DNA of 64,000 nt from Spongilla lacustris (taxonomy: Eukaryota > Porifera > Demospongiae > Spongillida > Spongillidae). Of this stretch, positions 47,510 to 59,300 are shown in pieces (within the stretch, counting starts at the first letter, position 1; each line of letters opens with the position of its first letter). The position numbers and the translations under genes were made by a program. The stretch is taken from positions 3,739,771 through 3,803,770 of the forward strand of contig OX442418.1 of assembly GCA_949361645.1 (NCBI GenBank). The letters are read 5' to 3'. Below the pieces are notes generated by a model. The model searched no databases. It was given only the letters and a program-made list of their open reading frames with translations, and was not told where the DNA came from.

Positions 47510-49389
47510 TTCAATCCCTCTTGCAAAGCAGCTCCCTGGCTGACCGAGCCCGACTTCTTTCCGTCTCATCCCCACATGCTAGCTCTTGGTTGCGTGTCAC
47601 CAGGGTTGCCGTAGGCCGGCTAGGGGTCCGGCCTGAGGCCGGCCGGCCTGCCAGCCCGGCCTGACAGGTCGGCCTGGCAGGCCAGATTATAAACGTTAAT
47701 CAATAAACGTCAATCAATTATTACGTAACGTTACGATGTCGATCAACTTAGCGTGTAACTCATGCATCTTCGTCGGTTTCAACGATTCCTAACCTATACC
47801 ATCTGCTCAGCGGCGCACAATCCCAAGGAACTTGTGAGATTCGCGCCGTTGCAAAGGTTTAGCAGTAGCACAAACACACCCGCATGTACATCGAAAGAGA
47901 AAGGGTTCGTTGATTGACACAAGCCGTTCTCCAGGGAGCATGCACTCCACTCTAGAAAGGCACATTGATCAAATGAAAATTGCCGAAGTCTCAGTCGTTA
48001 GTTTGTGCCAAACAAGAAAAGACCATTTTAACAGCCAAGAAATCGAGCTTGAGCAGTATATTCCATCTCTCACAAAAGTAAAATGTTGCATCAGCATGAC
48101 AAAGCCACGAAACTCTTACACTTAGCTCTTGCATGGTGTGAAAATTTGCCCCCCCCCCCCCCCCCCCCCCCCCCCACAGATCTTTCTGACACTGAATTTG
48201 TTGCATGCATCTCAGCATGTTCCTTCAAAATTAGTGATGTAGGCCTACTTGGATTTTCAGGAATGGAAACGAGGGACGTACTTTCGACACTTGGAAGTGC
48301 TTTCAATGCATCTCCTTTTTTCCCAGTCCAGTTGTGTAAGGCTAGCAAGACTACTTCAAGATGGCCACATAAAGTGTGCACTACTTCACGGAGTCATGAT
48401 TAATAACTAATAGATATAATGATATCAGTAGTGTAGAATGCACCAATGCTACACAGTGTTTACTGTTGCACCTTACTTTAATAATTGAATACTGAACAAG
48501 AAGTGAATTTAATTGCATGGTTTGCATAGACATGTACAAATAAAGTAGTCATATACTGCATGCATGTAGTGATACATCGAGGGGGCGTGGTCTGGCCTGA
48601 TAAGCCAGGGGTCCGGCCTGACAGGTCAGGCCAGCTCCCTTGCCTGTCAGGCCGACCTGACAGGCCGGCTGGCCTTCGGCAACCCTGCGTGTCACCCCAT
48701 CACCAGCCTTAGGCTTGCATTTAACACCATCCGAATGTCAGTTTGCCACCAAATGGTGGTTTGGTATTCAGTTATGTGAGTCCGGCTCTGTGTGTGCCCT
48801 TTGCCCGACCAAAGCCCTTGAGGCTCACCACGCTCTAACATGCAAGAGGGTAGTGATGTAATTGCACGTCACAACAACCTTCGCGACACCTTGCATCACC
48901 TCTTCAAGAAAGCCTTATACAACCCTAAGCTGGAAGCTGGCAGTGGTCTTGGTCATGACCAGAAACAATCTAGACCAGCAGACATTCTAGTTAACAACTG
49001 GGGCTTCAATGGCTGCTGCGTTCGACCTATCTGTGTCGTCTCCGCTAAAACCTGACATAGTTTCCGAAGCGGGACACACAGCAGGCTCTGCAGCTTTTGC
49101 CACAGAACAGCGAAAGATACTAGCAAATTCAGGGATTTGTGCAGAACTAGGCTGGAGCTGCATACTGACCCCTTGTTGTTGAATCATTTGGGGCCTGGGG
49201 CCAACTTGCCTCTAACACATTCAAGAAACTTGCTTCCCGCCTTTCAGTCCAGGTTAACTCCTCCACTTCCACCACTCTGGACAGCATTTATACCAGACTA
49301 AACCTTTCCCTTGTGCGCTCGAATGCCAGGGCATTTCTTGCAAGGGCAGGTCCCCGTGCTAAAGTCTCAGACCTCTACTTAGATGGTTG
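47510..49389 (+). pseudogene. non-LTR retrotransposon 3' end: zinc knuckle and restriction-like endonuclease
   Basis: Coding resumes on both sides of a hAT-type insertion (47601-48687). The left part reads SSLADRARLLSVSSPHASSW. The right part contains CALCPTKALEAHHALTC, a C-x2-C...H...C knuckle, then RHNNLRDTLHHL, SRPADILVNNWG and, after a frame slip near 49005, FDLSVSSPL and AFATEQRKILANSGIC. A second slip near 49178 gives WGQLASNTFKKLASRLSVQ and a final stop at 49387-49389. Knuckle followed by R-P-A-D and a second Asp block fits the restriction-like endonuclease of R2-type elements. Probably the same family as the minus-strand RT at 26690-27900. Confidence 0.7.
47601..48687. mobile_element. 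hAT-type non-autonomous element, perfect 8-bp duplication
   Basis: The ends read CAGGGTTGCCGTAGGCC and GGCCTTCGGCAACCCTG. The sequence CGTGTCAC flanks both sides (47593-47600 and 48688-48695), an exact 8-bp duplication. Sub-terminal GGCCTGACAGG and GCCGGCCTG motifs crowd both ends. The element is 1087 bp. Its short ORFs (47910-48125, 48083-48403) have no recognised motif, and a poly-C tract lies at 48149-48175. Confidence 0.92.
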
Positions 49390-49639
49390 ACTCATACATA
49401 GTTACATAGTTTACTAGTTAAATATTGAAATTTGTGTTTAACATGTATTGTGAGGTTTCATATGCATATATAATGATCTGGTACCCTGAAGTGTATGCGT
49501 ACCCCACCCCCGCCATTACATTGCACTTTGTCCACTGCACTTTATATTTCCTTCCTACGCCACTGCACTGCATGATAGATCTTAATAAATCGAGTGGCAA
49601 CTGTTACTTTTCGCATATAGTTGTGCAGTGGGCTGGATG

Positions 49640-49975
49640 CTCAAAACAACTATTTTACTAGCAACTGAGTTGCAACATGCAGTGAAATGCATGTGGTCGA
49701 ACGTACATGTATTATACATGTATGTACATGTACATGTACGTTTGGACACATACATGTAACTTCACAACTGAGATTATTGTTGTGTGATTTATCTACTATA
49801 CACATGTACATGTGTACATGTAAAACAGGGCTACTTCAACAATACAACATCCTCCCCCTTGTAAAAGACACTCAATACGTGTATTCTAATACTGTACAAA
49901 GGGTGCAAAGTATAAATGAGGTACTGTAAGCAGTAAAAAGGCTTTATTGCTTCTGTGTGGTTCATTACATAAACC
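49640..49975. repeat. right partner of the repeat pair flanking the retrotransposon fragment
   Basis: See the left partner at 46826-47200. The first ~60 bp are in the same orientation and the rest inverted, implying an internal inversion or two separate events. Overlapping ACATGTAC palindromes are dense at 49705-49745. Confidence 0.7.
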
Positions 49976-50439
49976 ATGTCCAGCAATTGCGGACTTGAAT
50001 AATTGAATAACCGCGTCACGCGTTAAAATTTAATTGAACGGGAAGTGAATGGAGAAATGTCTACTAACAAGCACGGTTCTTGTACAGAAGCTAAATCTTA
50101 AGTTTCCACGGCAGATTATGGTAGTCATAATGATAGGCTATCCTTTGGATATTCTGGTCTCCGTGGAAATGTGTTCACTACAAATTCGAAACGCAGTTTT
50201 GTGTTTATTCCATACTTTGTACATGAAACATGCCAATATTTAGTTTCTTCTATTTGTTTCCAATCACTCAGACACAAAATTCAAGTTTACACGTTTTAAT
50301 ATGAATGTCGAACTACCGAGGCAATTTTTAGAGCAAGTGATATATTTTAGAGACCTACACACAGAATTCGAAAGGCACTTTTATGAACCCCACTTCAAAA
50401 TCTGGGACAATGTTAATGAATTATTCATAACTATTGTCA

Positions 50440-50847
50440 TGTTATAGCTGTGCCTGGACGTAGTAGTGGTACATGCACCAAGCAAGCACCGTCAGAAGTA
50501 AACGTAGGGCGTACGAGGCGCGCGTGCGAACATGCACACTCTAGACTAGCTGCGATCAGACCAACGTGCTTCTGTAAAGCGATTACCGGTAGGTATACAC
50601 GCGTACAAATGATGCAGTTCTCGGCTAGCGCTAGGCCTACTTCATAATACTATCGACTCGTAGAGCCACTAGCTAGGACAACTCTAGCTTGCTATAGCTA
50701 GCGCTAGGTTTGTGTTGAGTCAGTACCAGTACGTGACGTGCGCAGTAATTAAAAGCAGATCGCGATTCGCATCGACATAGCCGGGTGAGTACGTTTTAAT
50801 AACGTTCACAGATACATTTGTGATTGTGGTAGAAGGACTCTACAAAT
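50440..50847 (+). promoter_or_regulatory. CpG-richer stretch with possible 5' UTR exon
   Basis: CpG dinucleotides are clustered here (for example GGCGTACGAGGCGCGCGTGCG region at 50508-50530), unlike neighbouring AT-rich DNA. GACATAGCCGG|GTGAGTACG at 50774-50792 is a good splice donor, and TTGTGATTGTGGTAG before 50832 could be its acceptor, giving a short first intron upstream of the ATG at 50848. No TATA box is obvious. Confidence 0.35.
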
Positions 50848-51011
50848 ATGTGGTCGAAAGATGTAGGTACTACCGGTAGTATACCAGTCGACATAGCCAA
50901 GATGCGTGGTATTTTAAAGGCTAAACAGGGCATACTATTGCGTATCAACCACTCCTTTTCTAATATCACCAACATAGAGGTGTCGGTGTCTAAAGGTGAT
51001 GAGCGCTGTTG
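50848..51011 (+). CDS. candidate first coding exon, unrecognised protein
   Basis: ATG at 50848 opens a frame of 54 codons that reaches a strong donor (GCTGTTG|GTAAGG) at 51011/51012, just before a stop. The translation includes MRGILKAKQGILLRINHSF and NITNIEVSVSKGDERCW, mixed and globular in character. The CpG-richer upstream region and possible 5' UTR intron fit a gene start. If real, the poly-C tandem array at 51.5-54.1 kb would lie in its first long intron. No downstream exon was identified. No function is assigned. Confidence 0.45.
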
Positions 51012-51389
51012 GTAAGGAAGACAGTCGAGCTAGCCAGTGGGTGTGGCTTTAGTAACCGTTTCGCGCGCGTAGAAGTCACTTTACAATTACCGTATACCGC
51101 TCGAGTTCCAGCTAGCTAGCTCCGGTCCTAGCCTAACCGGCCTTGTAACTGGCCTAACTAATGACCAAAACCAAATACCATAGTGTATAATAGTTGCACT
51201 TGTTTTAATTACATGTAAAGTAAATAGCCCACGTCACGATCAGGTGATGAAGCTGAATGTTAGAATACAACCTCCTCACACCTGACCCCTCCCTACACCA
51301 CACCCCTCCCTACCATCACACCCCTACCTACTATCACACACCTATTAATGTGTTCTCCAATAAGTTACATGCTAACAAGTTTAAGTCAT

Positions 51390-54110
51390 TTGGTCCCTCC
51401 CCCCAACATATATATACTGCCCCAGAGTACTAGTAAACTTAGGGGGAAAACATCACTGTTTCTATTGTAGAGTCCGGTGATAGTTACACAAAAGTCATTT
51501 AGCATTTACCTCCCTCACCCTCTCACCCAAACATATGACCCATGCATATTGCTATGGCCACTAAACATTACATACTGTCCTAACAATGTCCCAGAGTAGG
51601 GGAAACACTTCACTGTCCATTGTTTGAGTCAGGTGATAGAAATTTTGAGTTACACAAAAGTCACTAAACCCCCCCCCCCCCCCTCCCCCAAACATATGAC
51701 CCATGCATATTGCTATGGCCATGAAGCATTACATACTGTCCTAACAATGTCCCAGAGTAGGGGAAACACTTCACTGTCCATTGTTTGAGTCAGGTGATAG
51801 AAATTTTAAGTTACACAAAAGTCACTAACCCCCCCCCCCCCCCTCCCCCAAACATATGACCCATGCATATTGCTATGGCCATTAAGCATTACATACTGTC
51901 CTAACAATGTCCCAGAGTAGGGGAAACACTTCACTGTCCATTGTTTGAGTCAGGTGATAGAAATTTTGAGTTACACAAAAGTCACTAAACCCCCCCCCCC
52001 CCCCCTCCCCCAAACATATGACCCATGCATATTGCTATGGCCATGAAGCATTACATACTGTCCTAACAATGTCCCAGAGTAGGGGAAACACTTCACTGTC
52101 CATTGTTTGAGTCAGGTGATAGAAATTTTAAGTTACACAAAAGTCACTAAGCCCCCCCCCCCTCCCCCAAACATATAAACATATGACCCATGCATATTGC
52201 TATGGCCACTAAACGTTACATACTGTCCTAACAATGTCCCAGAGTAGGGGAAACACTTCACTGTCCATTGTTTGAGTCAGGTGATAGAAATTTTGAGTTA
52301 CACAAAAGTCACTAACCCCCCCCCCCCCCTCCCCCAAACATATAAACATATGACCCATGCATATTGCTATGGCCACTAAACATTACATACTGTCCTAACA
52401 ATGTCCCAGAGTAGGGGAAACACTTCACAGTCCATTGTTTGAGTCAGGTGATAAGTTACACAAAAGTCACTAAACCCCCCCCCCCCCCTCCCCCAAACAT
52501 ATGACCCATGCATATTGCTATGGCCATGAAGCATTACATACTGTCCTAACAATGTCCCAGAGTAGGGGAAACACTTCACTGTCCATTGTTTGAGTCAGGT
52601 GATAGAAATTTTAAGTTACACAAAAGTCACTAACCCCCCCCCCCCCCTCCCCCAAACATATGACCCATGCATATTGCTATGGCCATTAAGCATTACATAC
52701 TGTCCTAACAATGTCCCAGAGTAGGGGAAACACTTCACTGTCCATTGTTTGAGTCAGGTGATAGAAATTTTAAGTTATCACTAACCCCCCCCCCCCCCCC
52801 TCCCCCAAACATATAAACATATGACCCATGCATATTGCTATGGCCACTAAACATTACATACTGTCCTAACAATGTCCCAGAGTAGGGGAAACACTTCACT
52901 GTCCATTGTTTGAGTCAGGTGATCGAAATTTTGAGTTACACAAAAGTCACTAACCCCCCCCCCCTCCCCCAAACATATAAACATATGACCCATGCATATT
53001 GCTATGGCCACTAAACATTACATACTGTCCTAACAATGTCACAGAGTAGGGGAAACACTTCACAGTCCATTGTTTGAGTCAGGTGATAAGTTACACAAAA
53101 GTCACTAACCCCCCCCGCCCCCCCCCTCCCCCAAACATATGACCCATGCATATTGCTATGGCCACTAAACATTACATACTGTCCTAACAATGTCCCAGAG
53201 TAGGGGAAACACTTCACTGTCCATTGTTTGAGTCAGGTGATAGAAATTTTAAGTTACACAAAAGTCACTAACCCCCCCCCCCCCCCTCCCCCAAACATAT
53301 GACCCATGCATATTGCTATGGCCATGAAGCATTACATGCTGTCCTAACAATGTCCCAGAGTAGGGGAAACACTTCACTGTCCATTGTTTGAGTCAGGTGA
53401 TAGAAATTTTAAGTTACACAAAAGTCACTAACCCCCCCCCCCCCCCCCCCCCCAAACATATAAACATATGACCCATGCATATTGCTATGGCCACTAAACA
53501 TTACATACTGTCCTAACAATGTCCCAGAGTAGGGGAAACACTTCACTGTCCATTGTTTGAGTCAGGTGATAGAAATTTTAAGTTACACAAAAGTCACTAA
53601 CCCCCCCCCCCCCCCCTCCCCCAAACATATAAACATATGACCCATGCATATTGCTATGGCCACTAAACATTACATACTGTCCTAGCAATGTCCCAGAGTA
53701 GGGGAAACACTTCACTGTCCATTGTTTGAGTCAGGTGATAGAGTTACACAAAAGTCACTAACCCCCCCCCCCCTCCCCCAAACATATAAACATATGACCC
53801 ATGCATATTGCTATGGCCATTAAGCATTACATACTGTCCTAACAATGTCCCAGAGTAGGGGAAACACTTCACTGTCCATTGTTTGAGTCAGGTGATAGAA
53901 ATTTTAAGTTACACAAAAGTCACTAACCCCCCCCCCCCCCCCCCCATGCATATTGCTATGGCCACTAAACATTACATACTGTCCTAACAATGTCCCAGAG
54001 TAGGGGAAACACTTCACTGTCCATTGTTTGAGTCAGGTGATAGAAATTTTGAGTTACACAAAAGTCACTAACCCCCCCCCCCTCCCCCAAACATATGACC
54101 CATGCACTTA
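51390..54110. repeat. ~163-bp tandem repeats each with a poly-C tract (16 tracts plus degenerate leaders)
   Basis: The unit contains AACATATGACCCATGCATAT, GCTATGGCCA, ATACTGTCCTAACAATGTCC, AGAGTAGGGGAAACACTTCA, CATTGTTTGAGTCAGGTGAT and AAGTTACACAAAAGTCACTA followed by 9-20 C. C tracts start near 51667, 51831, 51988, 52153, 52316, 52475, 52634, 52784, 52953, 53109, 53271, 53431, 53601, 53761, 53927 and 54071. Two C-poor copies at 51390-51660 appear ancestral. Some copies have an ACATATAA insertion, giving length variants. Small minus-strand ORFs are read-through. Confidence 0.93.
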
Positions 54111-54488
54111 TTAGGGTGCTTTTCAAAAGTTTCCATATTGAATAATATAACCATGTCAAATACAATAAGTGTGAATACACGTAAATCACAAGAAGGCATA
54201 AGAATCCAACTACACTTATCAGGATACTGAGTTTCACAATGCACACACTAATGAATATAGCTTCTAATGACAGCTGCATAGGAAAATGTTGGCATATTGG
54301 ATGGAGGATGATCTGTTGAATGGGAGGAGAGAGAGAGGATAATACAACACGCACATTGTCAATGGATTGGTTCTCAGTGGCATATGTACCTCTCCATTGT
54401 CCCTGCCTCCACCACATTTTGCAGCTTTGCAGGCGTACCATAATGTGCAGATGATGGAAGGTAGTCAGGGACCATCAAGGTTCTGCAC
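54111..54488. other. no gene recognised
   Basis: Mixed sequence between the poly-C array and the ~970-bp duplication. A minus-strand frame of 158 codons starts at 54441 and runs into the array; most of it is hydrophobic with no motif, and it depends on repeat sequence for its C-terminal third, so it is not called. Confidence 0.4.
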
Positions 54489-55063
54489 GACCACATTAAA
54501 GATGGGTAATTATGGAGGACACACATGTATCGGCATGGTACTCTATCGGCTGGCATAGGTTGCTCAAGCAGGCCATTACAGCAAGCTTCTCTTCATATTT
54601 ATTTATCCTATATATGTAGCCAAATACGAACTCTGCATCTTACATCAGATAAGGTACAGCTGCAACACACCTACACAACCATATGTACATAAGTAAACAA
54701 TAGGAAAGCATGTTTGGGGAGGGGAGGAAAGGAGGGTTGGTGTCACTGTGTATAGGGAAGAAGGGTGGTGTGTGGAAGGGAGACAGTGTGTGGGGTGGGG
54801 AGAAGAACCATATTTTGAATCAGATAAAAGCACTGTACAAGTAAGGAGCAGCTGTAAATCAAATAAATAACCACATGTGTACATAGGTAGGTTGTGCACA
54901 ATATGAATATGATATTAACAATGGAAAACATTTCCTTACTACACTACTGTTTCTAAGTCTTTGACCAAAATTCTAGGCTACATTATAGCTGTAAGGTCAG
55001 TTAGCAATGTGGGAAATAGTAGTTAGTGTGCCAAGTGTTAAGATACATGTATATGAGACCAGA

Positions 55064-55106
<43 letters not shown>

Positions 55107-55212
55107 ATAAGTGTGTGTGTGTGTGTGCATATGTGTGTGTGTGCATAAGTGTGTGTGTGCATAAGTGTGTGTGTGTGCATAAGTGTGTGTGTGCATAAGT
55201 GTGTGTGCATAA

Positions 55213-55243
<31 letters not shown>

Positions 55244-55457
55244 TGCATAAGTGTGTAGCATGTGTGGACTGATGGATAAATGGCATTAACTACACAATGA
55301 CCACACAACTACATGTAGCAGTAAAGTTAACAAACCATACATGCTGTCTCAGTGGAAGACTTACATGTAACTACCTGTACAAGGGTACCTTAGAACATTA
55401 TTTTCATTAACCCTGTACACTCTCAATTTACGACCATTCTCATAGACCATTCAGTAT
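54489..55457. repeat. ~970-bp direct duplication, copy 1 (includes GT array)
   Basis: It begins GACCACATTAAAGATGGG and contains AGGACACACATGTAT, TGGCATGGTACTCTATC, GCAGGCCATTACAG, a G-rich AGGGAAGA stretch, TGAATCAGATAAAAGCA and a GT array with regular GTGCATAAGTGTG interruptions (55062-55255). The same order recurs in copy 2. Confidence 0.8.
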
Positions 55458-56230
55458 GACCACATTACAGACGGAAGGTTATACTTAATTATGGAGGACA
55501 CACATGTATTGGCATGGTACTCTATCTGCTGACATGGTTAGTTCAAGCAGGCCATTACAGCTATATCAGATAAAGCTACAGCTGCAACACACTTACACAA
55601 CTACATGTGTACATAAGTGAACAATACGGAAGCCCTTCCCTCAAGTGTGGGGGGAAGGAGGGGAAGGAAAGGAAGTTGGTGCGTGTAGGGAAGAGGGGGT
55701 GGTGTGTGTGTGTGTGTGTGTGTGTGAAAGGGAGACAGTGTAAGAAGGGTAGTGTGTGGGGTTGTAGGGAGAACTATATCTTGAATCAGATAAAAGCAGG
55801 GCAGCTGTTAAAACAACAACCACATGTATACATAGGTAGGTGCACAATATGAATATGATATTAACAGGCGTCCATTCCTTCTTGTACTGGCTACATTTAT
55901 AGCTGTAAGGTCAGTTAACAATGTGGGAAATAAGAGTTAGTGTGCCAAGTGTTATGATACAAGCTCAATGTGTGTGCATAAGTGTGTGTGAGAGCGTGCA
56001 TGTGCATGTTGACAAGTGTGTGTGTGTGTGTGTGTGGACTGATGGATAAAAGGGGACCACACAACTACATGTAGCTATCAAGTTAAATGCTGTCAAAGTC
56101 CTTAGAACATTATTTTCATTAAACCTCTACACTCTCAACGTACAACCACACACATGGAACTGAAACATTCACTGAACACTTTCAACCACCACATTGCAGT
56201 ACATGATAACACTATACCATAAGGTCAGTT
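55458..56230. repeat. ~970-bp direct duplication, copy 2 (shortened GT array)
   Basis: It begins GACCACATTACAGACGGAAG and follows copy 1 throughout, but the GT array is reduced to short runs (55702-55725, 55970-56035). The 65-bp satellite starts about 100 bp beyond its end. Confidence 0.75.
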
Positions 56231-56329
56231 AACCCTGTAGAGTGCATGTGAATAGGCAGGATGCATAACATAACACCACACATGACCAAGTCCCTAAAGA
56301 CTGTGTTGGAGATAATTTGTAAGGCTTCT

Positions 56330-59300
56330 TTAGAACCACACTCACATGACTGTTTCTCTCCGCTACATGCCTTAACCCCTGACACTCTTATAAAAGCACA
56401 CCACACTCGCCAGGAATGTTTCTCTCGGCTACATGCCTTAACCCCTGACACTCTTATAAAAGCACACCACACTCACAGGACTGTTTCTCTCGGCTACATG
56501 CCTTAACCCCTGACACTCTTATAAAAGCACACCCCACTCACAGGACTGATTCTCTCGGCTACATGCCCTAACCCCTGACACTCTTATAAAAGCACACCAC
56601 ACTCGCCAGGAATGTTTCTCTCGGCTACATGCCTTAACCCCTGACACTCTTATAAAAACACACCACACTCGCAAGGACTGTTTCTCTCGACTACATGCCT
56701 TAACCCCTGACACTCTTATAAAAGCACACCACACACTCACAGGACTGTTTCTCTCGGCTACATGCCTTAACCCCTGACACTCTTATAAAAGCACACCACA
56801 CTCACAGGACTGTTTCTCTCGGCTACATGCCTTAACCCCTGACACTCTTATAAAAGCACACCACACTCACTGTACTGTTTCTCTCGGCTACATGCCTTAA
56901 CCCCTGACACTCTTATAAAAGCACACCACACTCACAGGACTGTTTCTCTCGGCTACATGCCTTAACCCCTGACACTCTTATAAAAGCACACCACACTAAC
57001 CAGGACTGTTTCTCTCGGCTACATGCCTTAACCCCTGACACTCTTATAAAAGCACACCACACTCACAGGACTGTTTCTCTCGGCTACATGCCTTAACCCC
57101 TGACACTCTTATAAAAGCACACCACACTCACAGGACAGTTTCTCTCGGCTACATGCCTTAACCCCTGACACTCTTATAAAAGCACACCACACTCACAGGA
57201 CTGTTTCTCTCGGCTACATGCCTTAACCCCTGACACTCTTATAAAAGCACACCACACTCACAGGACTGTTTCTCTCGGCTACATGCCTTAACCCCTGACA
57301 CTCTTATATAAGAACACCACACTCACAGGACTGTTTCTCTCGGCTACATGCCTTAACCCCTGACACTCTTATAAAGCACACCACACTCACAGGACTGTTT
57401 CTCTCGGCTACATGCCCTAACCCATGACACTCTTATAAAAGCACACCACACTAACCAGGACTGTTTCTCTCGGCTACATGCCTTAACCCCTGACACTCTT
57501 ATAAAAGCACACCACACTCGCCAGGAATGTTTCTCTCGGCTACATGCCTTAACCCCTGACACTCTTATAAAAGCACACCACACTCACAGGACAGTTTCTC
57601 TCGGCTACATGCCTTAACCCCTGACACTCTTATAAAAGCACACCACACTCACAGGACTGTTTCTCTCGGCTACATGCCTTAACCCCTGACACTCTTATAA
57701 AAGCACACCACACTCACAGGACTGTTTCTCTCGGCTACATGCCTTAACCCCTGACACTCTTATAAAAGCACACCACACTCACAGGACTGTTTCTCTCGGC
57801 TACATGCCTTAACCCCTGACACTCTTATATAAGCACACCACAATCACAGGACTGTTTCTCTCGGCTACATGCCTTAACCCCTGACACTCTTATAAAGCAC
57901 ACCACACTCACAGGACTGTTTCTCTCGGCTACATGCCCTAACCCATGACACTCTTATAAAAGCACACCACACTAACCAGGACTGTTTCTCTCGGCTACAT
58001 GCCTTAACCCCTGACACTCTTATAAAAGCACACCACACTCGCCAGGAATGTTTCTCTCGGCTACATGCCTTAACCCCTGACACTCTTATAAAAGCACACC
58101 ACACTCACAGGACAGTTTCTCTCGGCTACATGCCTTAACCCCTGACACTCTTATAAAAGCACACCACACTCACAGGACTGTTTCTCTCGGCTACATGCCT
58201 TAACCCCTGACACTCTTATAAAAGCACACCACACTCACAGGACTGTTTCTCTCGGCTACATGCCTTAACCCCTGACACTCTTATAAAAGCACACCACACT
58301 CACAGGACTGTTTCTCTCGGCTACATGCATTAACCCCTGACACTCTTATAAAAGCACACCACACTCACAGGACTGTTTCTCTCGGCTACATGCCTTAACC
58401 CCTGACACTCTTATAAAAGCACACCACACTCACAGGACTGTTTCTCTCGGCTACATGCCTTAACCCCTGACACTCTTATATAAGCACACCACACTCACAG
58501 GACTGTTTCTCTCGGCTACATGCCTTAACCCCTGACACTCTTATAAAGCACACCACACTCACAGGACTGTTTTACTCGGCTACATGCCCTAACCCATGAC
58601 ACTCTTATAAAAGCACACCACACTAACCAGGACTGTTTCTCTCGGCTACATGCCTTAACCCCTGACACTCTTATAAAAGCACACCACACTCGCCAGGAAT
58701 GTTTCTCTCGGCTACATGCCTTAACCCCTGACACTCTTATAAAAGCACACCACACTCACAGGACAGTTTCTCTCGGCTACATGCCTTAACCTCTGACACT
58801 CTTATAAAAGCACACCACACTCACAGGACTGTTTCTCTCGGCTACATGCCTTAACCCCTGACACTCTTATTAAAGCACACCACACTCACAGGACTGTTTC
58901 TCTCGGCTACATGCCTTAACCCCTGACACTCTTATAAAAGCACACCACACTCACAGGACTGTTTCTCTCGGCTACATGCCTTAACCCCTGACACTCTTAT
59001 AAAAGCACACCACACTCACAGGACTGTTTCTCTCGGCTACATGCCTTAACCCCTGACACTCTTATAAAAGCACACCACACTCACAGGACTGTTTCTCTCG
59101 GCTACATGCATTAACCCCTGACACTCTTATAAAAGCACACCACACTCACAGGACTGTTTCTCTCGGCTACATGCCTTAACCCCTGACACTCTTATAAAAG
59201 CACACCACACTCGCCAGGACTGTTTCTCTCGGCTACATGCCTTAACCCCTGACACTCTTATAAAAGCACACCACACTCACAGGACTGTTTCTCTCGGCTA

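Noticed and set aside
47590..47683. CpG-rich GGCCGGCC cluster as a CpG island
   Set aside because: It is the sub-terminal repeat of the hAT-type element, mirrored at 48590-48687.
53965..54441. 158-codon minus-strand ORF
   Set aside because: Its last third is poly-C repeat sequence and the remainder lacks motifs; no splice or promoter support.
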